A model generated the notes under the pieces. It saw nothing but the letters and a program-made list of their open reading frames with translations, was not told the DNA's origin and ran no database searches. This document shows, in pieces, positions 1 through 8,600 of a stretch of 11,744 nucleotides of DNA (position 1 is its first letter; each line of letters begins with the position of its first letter). The translations under genes and the position numbers were made by a program. Source of the stretch: SICB01 sp037132395 (lineage in GTDB: Bacteria; Patescibacteriota; Saccharimonadia; CAILAD01; BJGX01); assembly GCA_037132395.1 (NCBI GenBank), contig JBAXPC010000019.1, forward strand, positions 1-11,744, in the 5' to 3' direction.

Positions 1-1
1 C

Positions 2-10
2 TGATATACT
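2..10 (+). promoter_or_regulatory. possible extended -10 for tig
   Basis: TG at 2-3, one spacer base, then TATACT at 5-10, which matches TATAAT at 5 of 6 positions. Transcription would begin near base 17, leaving a leader of about 4 nt before the ATG at 21. A -35 would lie outside the window. The absence of any SD before tig makes a leaderless or near-leaderless start plausible. The call rests on this short match and on the same arrangement at clpP and rpsL. Confidence 0.35.
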
Positions 11-20
11 TGTCAGCGTT

Positions 21-1298
21 ATGATCAAATCTACCCACAAAAAAGACGACAGCACAATGACATTGACCGTTTCGGTCGATGCCCAGTTCATTGAGCCATA
101 TAAAGTAGCAACCTTAAAAAAGCTCAAAAAAGATCTTAAGGTCGATGGCTTCAGGCCTGGCCACGCACCGGATAATATCGTAGTGCGCGAACTCGGTGAA
201 GCTCGTGTGCAGGCCGAAGTACTAGAAGAGGTTATTGACCACGCTTTTAACAACCAAATGCGCGAGCACAAAATCGAGAGCCTTGGTTCGCCAACTATTG
301 ATCTAGTGAAGTTTGTTCCATATACAGAACTTGAATTTAAGGCAGAGTTTCCTATTGCTCCAGAAATCAACTTTGATTATTCCAAACTTAAAGTAAAAAA
401 ACCTGTCATTAAAGTAGAGCCTTCAAGGGTCGACGAAGCAATTGCTACTCTTCAGAATCAAATGGCCAAGCGCAAGACCACCAAAAAACCCATCAAGTCG
501 GGCGATGAAGTTCGGTTTGACTTTGAAGGCAAAAGAGCCGGTAAACTGGTCGAAGGTGCCAGCGCCAAGAATCACACAATGACCGTCGGGTCGGGCTCAT
601 TTATACCTGGCTTCGAAGAAAACCTTATTGGCTTAAAACAAGATGACGAGAAGATTTTTGAAGTAACTTTTCCTAAAGACTACCATGTAGAAGATCTAAA
701 GAACGCTAAGGTTGATTTTGGCGTCAAAATCAATGAAGTATTTGCCGTCGATATGCCGAAAGTCGATGATGAGTTTGCCAAAATAGTAGCTAATAAGCCT
801 AACGTCAAGGAGTTGCGGGCAGACATCGAAAAAGTTCTTGCCGAGCAGTCTCAAGAGCAAAACGACAAAGACTATGAAAATCAGATTCTAGATGAGCTAC
901 TAAAAAAGACCCAATTTAATGCACCAGCTCAGCTCATTGAACAACAAGTCCAGCAATTAGAGAGCGAAATGGACAAGAACCTAGAAAACTCTGGCATGGA
1001 TCGTAAAAAATACCTAGAAATTCAAAAACGTACCGAAGATGACCTGAAGGCAGAAGTTAAGGCCGAAGCCGATAAAAGAGTCAGGGCGGCACTTTTGCTG
1101 AGAGATGTCATTAAGCGCTATAAGCTGACAGTGTCAGAGCTAGAAATCGACCAAGAGCTCGCTAAGATGGCAGAGCAGTACAAGAGTGATCCTAAAATCC
1201 AAGAAGAGCTAACCCATGGCCATTTTAGAGAAGACCTCAACAACCACCTGCTAACCCAAAAAGCAATTGCCCAGCTGACAAAGTTCGCTAGCGCCTAA
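21..1298 (+). CDS. tig: trigger factor, ribosome-associated chaperone
   Basis: Trigger factor binds near the nascent-chain exit tunnel and shields emerging polypeptides; its FKBP-like domain can isomerise prolyl bonds. The 425-residue length is close to the usual 430. The N-terminal ribosome-binding domain (about 1-110) carries the signature GFRPGHAP at residues 43-50. The F44-R45 pair falls at the same numbers as in the E. coli FRK motif, which supports the ATG at 21 although the frame is open to the window edge. Position 46 is Pro rather than Lys, a common family variant. The FKBP-like domain covers about 160-243 (FDFEGKRAGKLVEG, then GSGSFIPGFEENLIGL). The helical chaperone C-domain runs from about 248 to the end and is rich in Glu, Lys and Gln. 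No SD precedes the start. clpP begins 24 nt downstream, an order known from many bacteria, where tig-clpP is normally followed by clpX. Confidence 0.95.
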   Translation: MIKSTHKKDDSTMTLTVSVDAQFIEPYKVATLKKLKKDLKVDGFRPGHAPDNIVVRELGEARVQAEVLEEVIDHAFNNQMREHKIESLGSPTIDLVKFVPYTELEFKAEFPIAPEINFDYSKLKVKKPVIKVEPSRVDEAIATLQNQMAKRKTTKKPIKSGDEVRFDFEGKRAGKLVEGASAKNHTMTVGSGSFIPGFEENLIGLKQDDEKIFEVTFPKDYHVEDLKNAKVDFGVKINEVFAVDMPKVDDEFAKIVANKPNVKELRADIEKVLAEQSQEQNDKDYENQILDELLKKTQFNAPAQLIEQQVQQLESEMDKNLENSGMDRKKYLEIQKRTEDDLKAEVKAEADKRVRAALLLRDVIKRYKLTVSELEIDQELAKMAEQYKSDPKIQEELTHGHFREDLNNHLLTQKAIAQLTKFASA

Positions 1299-1302
1299 GC
1301 TG

Positions 1303-1311
1303 TGCTAAAAT
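1303..1311 (+). promoter_or_regulatory. extended -10 promoter for clpP
   Basis: TG at 1303-1304, one base, then TAAAAT at 1306-1311, in the 24-nt gap after tig. Transcription would start near 1318, about 5 nt before the clpP ATG at 1323. No good -35 lies at 17 bp; CTGACA at 1275-1280 is too far upstream (25 bp). Extended -10 promoters can work without a -35. The lack of an SD before clpP fits a near-leaderless transcript. Readthrough from tig is also possible, since no terminator separates the two genes. Confidence 0.45.
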
Positions 1312-1322
1312 AGTTACTATAT

Positions 1323-1913
1323 ATGAACAATCAAATACTTATCCCCACAGTAATCGAAAAAACCAGCGCTGGCGAGCGAGCCTACGATATATACTCCAGG
1401 CTACTTAAGGAGAGAATTATATTTTTAGGTACCGAGGTAGACGATACCGTTGCAAACCTAATTATCGCCCAGCTACTGTTTTTGGAAAGCGAAGACAAGC
1501 ACGCCGATATTAAGCTTTATATCAATTCGCCAGGCGGTAGCGTAACTTCAGGTTTGGCGATATACGACACCATGGAACTAATTAAGCCCCATGTCAGTAC
1601 AATTTGTGTCGGAATGGCTGCAAGTATGGGAGCTTTTCTGCTGGCATGCGGCGAAAAAGGCAAAAGATTTGTGCTGCCCAACTCTCGGGTCATGATACAT
1701 CAGCCCTCAGGTGGCTTTCAGGGCACAGCATCAGATATAGAGATTACTGCCAAAGAGATCATTAAAATTCGCGAAAAACTCAATATAATTCTGGCTGAAA
1801 AGACTGGCCAAAAGGTCGATAAAGTTAATTCCGACAGTGACCGCGACTTCTGGATGGATGCCACCGAAGCCAAGAGCTACGGCATAGTCGACAAGGTTGT
1901 CGAAAAAAAGTAA
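1323..1913 (+). CDS. clpP: ATP-dependent Clp protease, proteolytic subunit
   Basis: ClpP forms the barrel-shaped serine peptidase that degrades proteins unfolded and fed in by a Clp ATPase. The 196-residue protein is of normal length. The catalytic triad is complete: Ser101 in GMAASMGA, His126 in MIHQPSGG and Asp175 in DSDRDFW, each offset by four from E. coli S97/H122/D171. The N-terminus (NNQILIPTVIE, then GERAYDIYSRLLKERIIFLG) matches the family and fixes the ATG at 1323. The oxyanion-region motif YINSPGGSV lies at about 66-74. There is no obvious propeptide. No SD precedes the ATG; an extended -10 lies just upstream instead. clpX, the usual next gene, is absent: rpoB follows after 189 nt. 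The partner ATPase must be encoded elsewhere. Confidence 0.97.
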   Translation: MNNQILIPTVIEKTSAGERAYDIYSRLLKERIIFLGTEVDDTVANLIIAQLLFLESEDKHADIKLYINSPGGSVTSGLAIYDTMELIKPHVSTICVGMAASMGAFLLACGEKGKRFVLPNSRVMIHQPSGGFQGTASDIEITAKEIIKIREKLNIILAEKTGQKVDKVNSDSDRDFWMDATEAKSYGIVDKVVEKK

Positions 1914-1931
1914 TTTAACAGCTAAAAACTA

Positions 1932-1960
1932 TTGACTAACACCCCATATTAGTCTAATAT
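1932..1960 (+). promoter_or_regulatory. sigma-70-type promoter for rpoB-rpoC
   Basis: -35 TTGACT at 1932-1937, a 17-bp spacer, and -10 TAATAT at 1955-1960. The expected start is near 1967, giving a leader of about 136 nt before rpoB. No strong terminator lies between the clpP stop and this promoter, so readthrough from clpP is possible. This is one of the two best consensus promoters in the window. Confidence 0.75.
1934..1954. repeat. inverted repeat in the rpoB promoter spacer
   Basis: GACTAA (1934-1939) and TTAGTC (1949-1954) are exact inverted copies separated by 9 nt. The left arm overlaps the -35 and the right arm abuts the -10. With one unpaired base the symmetry extends to ATTGACTAA against TTAGTC-T-AAT. 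It could be an operator for a dimeric regulator. No regulator is identified. Confidence 0.45.
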
Positions 1961-1991
1961 TTATCTTTATAGAGGACGATTAAACTTTTAT

Positions 1992-2031
1992 ACCGGTTAT
2001 TCCATTGGGATATGGAACCTGTCGGTTTTTT
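1992..2031 (+). terminator. terminator-like hairpin (attenuator) in the rpoB leader
   Basis: An inner stem pairs TTCCAT (2000-2005) with ATGGAA (2012-2017) around a 6-nt loop. An outer stem pairs ACCG (1992-1995) with CGGT (2023-2026) and can be extended by two G-U pairs. A run of six T (2026-2031) follows at once. This has the form of an intrinsic terminator, but it lies after the rpoB promoter and 72 nt before the start codon. It would therefore attenuate rpoBC transcription as well as stop readthrough from clpP. The internal loop makes it moderate rather than strong. Attenuation ahead of rpoB is known in E. coli, in the rplL-rpoB gap. Confidence 0.5.
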
Positions 2032-2034
2032 ATC

Positions 2035-2090
2035 GGTTTAGAAAAACCTCTTCTTCAACTTAACCAAATAACTAAGTAATGAAAGAGGAG
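2035..2090 (+). promoter_or_regulatory. rpoB leader with SD and possible SD-sequestering helix
   Basis: The rpoB SD is AGGAG at 2086-2090, with a rather long 12-nt spacing to the ATG at 2103. CCTCTT (2047-2052) is complementary to AAGAGG (2083-2088), so a long-range helix with a 30-nt loop could hide the SD. A competing hairpin, GGTTT (2035-2039) with AAACC (2044-2048), shares bases 2047-2048 and excludes the first helix. A second copy of TCGGTTT (2033-2039) repeats the 3' side of the upstream terminator stem (2022-2028). These pairings were found by eye and not folded by computation. Confidence 0.35.
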
Positions 2091-2102
2091 ACACTATAAT
2101 AT

Positions 2103-5100
2103 ATGGCACATTCCGCCAGCCCTAGAAAGTACTTTAATAGCCAGGACATTCCGTTACCACTACCAGACCTAATTAAAATTCAGCTGGATTCCTACAATTG
2201 GTTCTTTGAAGAAGGCCTTAAAGAATTGTTTGAAGAAATCTCGCCAATCGAAGACTTCACAGCTAAGAAGTACGAACTCAGCTTCAAAAGCTACAAGTTC
2301 GACAACGAAAAAGTTTCAGAAGAAGTAGCCAAAGAAAAAAACCTCAGCTACGAAGCTTCGCTTAAGGCTACTATTGAGCTACTAATTAAGGAAACTGGTG
2401 AAGTTAAGGTGCAAGAAATTTTCTTGGGTGACTACCCAATTATGACAGCCCGGGGTACCTTCATTATTAACGGCGTCGAAAGGGTTGTAGTTAGTCAGCT
2501 AAAAAGAACTTCTGGCGTATTCTTTACTCGCGATGGATCTGCCGATTATTTCTCGGCCAAAATTATCCCAAGCCGAGGCGCATGGCTAGAAATCGAAACT
2601 GCCCAAAATGGCGTAATGAGCGTTAAGATCGACCGCAAGCGAAAACTACCCGTAACGACTTTGCTACGGGCTTTTGGCTTTGGCACTGATACCGAAATCA
2701 AAGAGCTTTATAAAAATGTTGATACTGGCGAAGTTAAACTAATCGACGAGACTCTAGCAAAAGACCCTACCAGCACTACCGCCGAGGCACTTATGGAGGT
2801 ATATAGACGAATCCGACCTGGTGATTTGGCAACTGTCGAAAATTCTAAGGCCCTAATAGATAGTATGTTCTTTGATTTCAAGAGATACGACCTTAGTAAA
2901 GTCGGCCGCTACAAACTCAACAAGCGACTTGGAGTTAATGTCAAAAACGACCAAGAAGGTCGAGTTTTGCGCAAGGAAGACCTTGTGGCGATTATTAGTG
3001 AAGTCATTAAGCTCAGCAACAGTAACATGCCATCGGAAGACATCGATCATCTCGGTAACCGACGCCTTAATATGGTCGGCGAGCTAATGCAAAACCGCTT
3101 CCGTGTTGGGCTACTGAGGATGGAAAGAATCGTAAAAGACCGCATGAGCCTTGCTGAACCAGACTCGATTATACCCGGCCAGCTTATTAATGTTCGACCA
3201 ATTGTAGCTAGTGTTAAAGAATTCTTCGCCAGCCATCAATTGAGTCAGTTCATGGATCAAATTAACCCACTTGCAGAAATTGTTCACAAAAGGCGTCTTA
3301 ATGCCATGGGTCCAGGCGGACTAAGCAGAGAACGCGCTGGCTTCGAAGTACGAGATGTACACCGCACCCACTACGGCCGTATCTGCCCAGTCGAAACCCC
3401 CGAAGGTCCAAACATTGGACTTGTCAGTACACTTGCAACATATGCTCAAGTTAATGAGTATGGTTTTATCGAGACCCCTTATTTCAGGGTGATCAATGAG
3501 CTACCTACGAGTAAAGCTTTAGGTGAAATAGCCTCTAAGACAGTCAAGTCTAAGGACGGCAAGTCAATCGTAAAAGAGGGTGACAAAATCACAGCCGTAG
3601 CAGTTAAGGCACTTGAGAAGGCTGGCAACGAATCGGTTCGTATTAAAGCCCGTGCTACTTCTGAGATAGTTTATCTTGATGCTTCAGACGAAGAAAAGGC
3701 TGTAATCGCCCAAGCTAAAACCCCGACAGACGATAATGGATATTTTGTTCAGTCTCGCGTACCTGTAAGGGGTGTTGGTGGTGAAGCCGACGAAGAGGAT
3801 GCTAACAATGTCGATTATATGGACATTAGCTCTAACCAAGTAGTTGGTGTTTCGGCTGCTCTAATTCCATTTTTGGAACACGATAATGCCAAAAGGGCTT
3901 TGATGGGTGCAAACATGCAACGTCAGGCAGTAGCTCTAATTCGACCCGAAGCTCCAATTGTAGGAACTGGCGTCGAGGCTCGCGTAGCGGAAGATTCGGG
4001 GCAGGTCATAATTGCTCAAGAAGACGGCGAAGTCGTTTCTGCTGACGCTCACGAAATAACTATTAAGTACAAAAAAGCCGGCAAAAAGTCGTACAAGCTA
4101 ATTAATTTTGTTAGATCTAACCAAGGATCCTCAATTCACCAAAAAACCCTAGTCTCTTCAGGCCAAAAAGTCAAAAGAGGCGATATTTTGGCAGACGGAA
4201 TGAGTACCAAGGATGGCGAACTGGCTCTAGGGCAGAATGTTTTAGTTGCTTTTATGCCATTTGATGGCCTAAATTTTGAGGATGCTATAATTTTGTCTCA
4301 GCGACTTGTTCAAGACGACCGATACACTTCGATCCATATCGAAACCCACCAGACAGATGTTCGCGACACCAAACTGGGAGCTGAAGTAGTAACTCGAGAC
4401 ATCCCTAATGTTTCAGAAGACAGCCTCAAGGACCTAGATGATGAAGGAATCATCCGAATTGGTGCCGAAGTTGAAGCTGGCCATATATTGGTAGGAAAGA
4501 TTACCCCTAAGGGCGAGACAGACTTGTCTAGCGAAGAGCGCCTACTAAGAGCAATATTCGGCGAGAAAGCCCGTGACGTCAAAGACACTAGCTTGCGATT
4601 GCCTAACGGTACCACTGGTAAGGTAGTCGAAGTTAAGATCCTTAGCCGAGAAGCTGGCGACGATTTGCCAGCAGGCGTAATCAGCCAGATATACGTAGCA
4701 GTCGCTCAACTCAGAAAAATTTCAGTCGGAGACAAAATGGCTGGTCGACACGGCAACAAGGGTGTAATTAGTAAAATTATGCCCGTAGAAGACATGCCTT
4801 ACCTAGAAGACGGAACTCCAGTAGATATTATTCTGAATCCGCTAGGTGTAGGAGCCCGTATGAACATCGGTCAGATTCTTGAGACCCACCTAGGCTGGGC
4901 TGCTCAGGCACTCGGATACAAAGTAGCTTCACCAGTTTTTGATGGAGTTAAGCTCGATCAAATCAAGGCCGAACTTAAAAAAGCCGGTCTGCCAGAAGAC
5001 GGCAAGGCACAGCTATACCATGGCTACACTGGTGAACCATTTTCCGAAACTACAACTATTGGTTACAAGTACATGCTAAAACTTCAGCACATGGTAGACG

Positions 5101-5609
5101 ACAAAATCCATGCTCGATCAACCGGTCCATACGCTATGGTTACTCAGCAGCCGCTAGGTGGTAAGGCCCAAATGGGAGGCCAAAGATTTGGTGAAATGGA
5201 AGTCTGGGCCCTTGAAGCCTACGGAGCCGCTAATATTCTTCAGGAAATTCTAACCATCAAGTCTGATGATGTTATCGGTCGAAGTAAGGCCTACGAATCG
5301 ATCATCAAAAACGAAGAAATCCTTGGCCCTAGAATACCCGAATCTTTCAATGTATTGGTCAAGGAACTGCAAAGCTTAGGACTGGCAGTTGAGCTTGAGA
5401 AGCCCAAAATTGCTCAAATTATCGACGCCGAAGACTTACTTGAAAAAAATCTAGAAACTGAAGCTAATGAGCTTGGCACCAATATTTTACTAGAAGGCGA
5501 TCAAGCAGCCGAAGGTGAAGCTATTGTAAACCTAGGCTCTGACGGTGCTGAAGATGACTTCGAAGCCCTAGCCACAAAAGATACCAAGATAACAGATAAG
5601 AAAGGATAG
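2103..5609 (+). CDS. rpoB: DNA-directed RNA polymerase subunit beta
   Basis: The beta subunit forms one pincer of core RNA polymerase and half of its active site. The protein has 1168 residues, within the range of compact bacterial beta subunits. Visible landmarks: the N-terminal SYNWFFEEGL (about 30-39); FIINGVERVVVSQL; the rifampicin-pocket region from about 377 to 420 (QLSQFMDQINPLAEIVHKRR and GPGGLSRERAGFEVRDVH); E726-D727 in GLNFEDAI; and catalytic-region lysines K878 and K886 in GDKMAGRHGNKG. The C-terminal clamp sequence includes GGQRFGEMEVWALEAYGA. An acidic tail follows from about 1120. Residues about 467-516 form an extra segment between the ETPYF strand and YLDASDEEKA. Rif-pocket residues differ from E. 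coli at four positions: I387 (N518), A391 (S522), N400 (S531) and M402 (L533). It has its own promoter and leader, and rpoC follows after 4 nt. rplJ-rplL, the usual upstream neighbours, are not here. Confidence 0.98.
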   Translation: MAHSASPRKYFNSQDIPLPLPDLIKIQLDSYNWFFEEGLKELFEEISPIEDFTAKKYELSFKSYKFDNEKVSEEVAKEKNLSYEASLKATIELLIKETGEVKVQEIFLGDYPIMTARGTFIINGVERVVVSQLKRTSGVFFTRDGSADYFSAKIIPSRGAWLEIETAQNGVMSVKIDRKRKLPVTTLLRAFGFGTDTEIKELYKNVDTGEVKLIDETLAKDPTSTTAEALMEVYRRIRPGDLATVENSKALIDSMFFDFKRYDLSKVGRYKLNKRLGVNVKNDQEGRVLRKEDLVAIISEVIKLSNSNMPSEDIDHLGNRRLNMVGELMQNRFRVGLLRMERIVKDRMSLAEPDSIIPGQLINVRPIVASVKEFFASHQLSQFMDQINPLAEIVHKRRLNAMGPGGLSRERAGFEVRDVHRTHYGRICPVETPEGPNIGLVSTLATYAQVNEYGFIETPYFRVINELPTSKALGEIASKTVKSKDGKSIVKEGDKITAVAVKALEKAGNESVRIKARATSEIVYLDASDEEKAVIAQAKTPTDDNGYFVQSRVPVRGVGGEADEEDANNVDYMDISSNQVVGVSAALIPFLEHDNAKRALMGANMQRQAVALIRPEAPIVGTGVEARVAEDSGQVIIAQEDGEVVSADAHEITIKYKKAGKKSYKLINFVRSNQGSSIHQKTLVSSGQKVKRGDILADGMSTKDGELALGQNVLVAFMPFDGLNFEDAIILSQRLVQDDRYTSIHIETHQTDVRDTKLGAEVVTRDIPNVSEDSLKDLDDEGIIRIGAEVEAGHILVGKITPKGETDLSSEERLLRAIFGEKARDVKDTSLRLPNGTTGKVVEVKILSREAGDDLPAGVISQIYVAVAQLRKISVGDKMAGRHGNKGVISKIMPVEDMPYLEDGTPVDIILNPLGVGARMNIGQILETHLGWAAQALGYKVASPVFDGVKLDQIKAELKKAGLPEDGKAQLYHGYTGEPFSETTTIGYKYMLKLQHMVDDKIHARSTGPYAMVTQQPLGGKAQMGGQRFGEMEVWALEAYGAANILQEILTIKSDDVIGRSKAYESIIKNEEILGPRIPESFNVLVKELQSLGLAVELEKPKIAQIIDAEDLLEKNLETEANELGTNILLEGDQAAEGEAIVNLGSDGAEDDFEALATKDTKITDKKG

Positions 5610-5613
5610 ACCG

Positions 5614-8600
5614 ATGAATAACAACCCAAACGAACAAATGATCTTAGACTTTGATTCAATCCGACTATCGGTAGCTTCCCCTGAGACAATCCTTGATTGG
5701 TCGCACGGTGAAGTAACTAAGCCTGAAACTATTAATTATCGTACTCAAAAACCTGAAAAAGATGGACTTTTTTGCGAAAAGATTTTTGGACCTTCTAAGG
5801 ACTGGCAGTGCTACTGTGGCAAGTATAAGGGCATTCGCTACAAGGGAATTACCTGCGACAAATGTGGAGTCTTAGTTACCCGCAGCATCGTTAGGCGCGA
5901 AAGAATGGGACACATTACATTGGCAGTTCCTGTTACACACATCTGGTTTTTGCGTGGCACACCAAGCCCAATCAGCCTAACTCTTAATATGGGTGTACGC
6001 GACCTTGAGCGTGTAGTTTATTTTGCTAACTTTATTGTTACCGATGTTGATGAAAAATCCAAACAGGAAGCAATTAAAGAACTCGAAGTTGACTTCAAGT
6101 CTCGCCGCAAGGCCATTCTTGTCAAACATAAAATAAAGAACCCAGAAAAAGAAGTTTTGAGCGACGAGGCCATAAACGAGCTAGCCGAACTAGACAACTC
6201 CTACACAACAGCCAAAGTAGACCTTAACGGCCTTGCTAAATACGAGCTTTTGCCAGAAGGTCGCTACCGCGAACTGAGCCAAAAGTTTGGTCATATATTC
6301 AAAGCCGGAATTGGTGCCGAGGCTATCTTGCAGCTACTCAAGGAAGTAGATCTTAAAAAACTAATCAAAGCACTAAGATTGGAATCAGAAGAAAACATTG
6401 GCCAAAAGAAGAAAAAAGCCCTCAAAAGACTAAAGCTAGTCGAGGGCATGCTTCAGGCCGGCTTACGACCAGAGTGGCTAATTACTAGCCAGCTCCCTGT
6501 GATCCCACCAGACCTTCGGCCAATGGTGCAGCTCGATGGTGGACGCTTTGCAGCATCCGACCTAAACGATTTATACCGCAGGGTCATTAATCGTAATAAC
6601 CGCCTCAAAAAGCTTTATAGGCTCCAGGCCCCAGAAGTTATTTGCCGTAATGAAAAACGCATGCTTCAAGAAGCTGTAGATGCCCTGATCGACAACAACG
6701 CCAGGCGCGATAGAGCAGTTTCTGCTACCGGAAGCCGTAAAAAGCTCAAGAGCCTCACGGACTTACTAAAAGGTAAACAAGGGCGATTCCGCCAAAACCT
6801 ACTTGGTAAGCGCGTTGATTATTCTGGCCGATCGGTAATTGTAATCGGACCACACCTCAAGCTAGACCAATGTGGTATCCCAAAGATGATGGCGCTAGAG
6901 CTATTTAAGCCATTCGTTACCGGCCGACTAATTGCACTCGGCTTTGCTCACAATGTTAAGAGTGCTACCCGGATGATCGAGCGATCTCGATCCGAAGTGT
7001 GGGACACGCTAGATGAAGTGATTGCAGATAAATATGTGCTTTTAAACCGCGCACCGACACTCCACCGACTCGGAATACAGGCCTTTAAGCCTATTCTAAT
7101 CGAAGGTAAGGCAATTCAATTGCACCCGATGGTTTGTGCTGCCTTTAACGCCGATTTCGATGGAGACCAAATGGCTGTTCACGTACCGCTAGGTGAGGCT
7201 GCCCAAGCCGAAGCAAAAAATATTATGCTATCTCGACACAACTTGCTTAAGCCATCATCTGGAGAGCCAGTAGTAAACCCTAGCAAAGACATAGTGCTTG
7301 GATGTTATTTTATGACATCGATCAAGCCAGGTAGCATGGGTGAAGGTAAAATTTTTGAAAGCTCTGATGCTGCCATTATGGCTCACCAAGTTGAAGCAGT
7401 CGATTTACGGGCCGGAATTAAGGTCAGAATAAATGGTGAGATCATCGAAACTTCCCCAGGAAGACTACTATTTAATGAAGTCTTGCCAGAAGGAATGGAC
7501 TTCCAGAACGACCCAATGACTAAGTCTAAGCTCAAAAAAGTAATGGCCGAAGTGTTTGTCCGTTTTGGAGTCGATGAAACCGCCCTACTTTCAGATGCTG
7601 TCAAGGACCTCGGATTTAAATATGCAACTGTTTCGGGTATTTCAATTGGTATGGACGATCTAGTTGTGCCTCAAAGCCGAACCGATATAATCGCTGAAGG
7701 CGAAAAGAAAGTAGTCGGGTTTGCAAGTCAGTACAACCAAGGTTTGATCACTGAAGACGAACGATACCATAAGACAATCAGTGCCTGGAAGGAAGTTGGC
7801 GAAGGAGTCGAAAGCGCACTTGTAGAAACTCTGGCTAGTAGCGAATCTACCCTAACTCTCGATATCGACTCTGGTGCTCGTGCTACTATGGCGCAGGTTA
7901 ACCAGATGGCTGGAATGCTTGGACTGATGCTTAATCCATCAGGACGAACTATTGAGCTCCCTATTCGATCCAACTATAAAGACGGCTTGACCGTCCTGGA
8001 ATACTTTATTAGTACTCACGGTGCTCGCAAGGGTCTTACCGATACCGCACTTAGAACTGCCGAATCTGGTTATCTAACCCGAAGGCTAGTCGATGTTAGT
8101 CAAGACATTGTTATATCAGAGCTAGACTGTGGCGACAAAGAGGGCTATATCGTCAATCGAGCCGAAGCCGAAGCTGTTGGCGAAGAAGGAATTGGTGCAT
8201 GGTTGGTTGGAAGAACCGCTAACGAAAAAATAATCAACCCTAAGACCAAAAAAGTCATTGTTAAGAAAAACGCCCTGATGCTAGACGATGAAGCGAAAGA
8301 AATTAACGAAACAGACATACCCCAAGTCAATATCCGATCTATCTTAAAGTGCCGAAGCTTATGGGGCATTTGTGAAAAATGTTACGGACTAGACCTTGGT
8401 ACTGGCAAGCCAGTCAAGCAAGGCGAGGCAGTGGGCATTATTGCCGCCCAGAGTATTGGTGAGCCAGGTACTCAGCTAACTATGCGTACCATGCATGCTG
8501 GTGGTGCCGCTACCGAAGACATCACGCAGGGACTACCAAGGGTGGAAGAGATTTTTGAAGCCCGCAACCCTAAGGGACAGGCAATTCTTGCCGATGTTGA

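Noticed and set aside
150..176. Trigger factor FRK motif changed to FRP as a loss of ribosome binding
   Set aside because: Pro at this position (GFRPG) is common in functional trigger factors, so it is not unusual.
2079..2099. Six-codon ORF (MKEETL) overlapping the rpoB SD
   Set aside because: It has no SD of its own and is short enough to arise by chance. A leader-peptide role cannot be supported from sequence alone.
2095..2100. Perfect TATAAT two bases before the rpoB ATG
   Set aside because: Transcription would begin inside rpoB, and no -35 lies at the right distance. The promoter at 1932-1960 is far better.
4310..4615. Antisense open frame of about 100 codons within rpoB, and similar ones in rpoC
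   Set aside because: They lie opposite strongly conserved coding sequence, have no family features, and are rich in Ser and Arg as expected from complementing codons of the sense strand.
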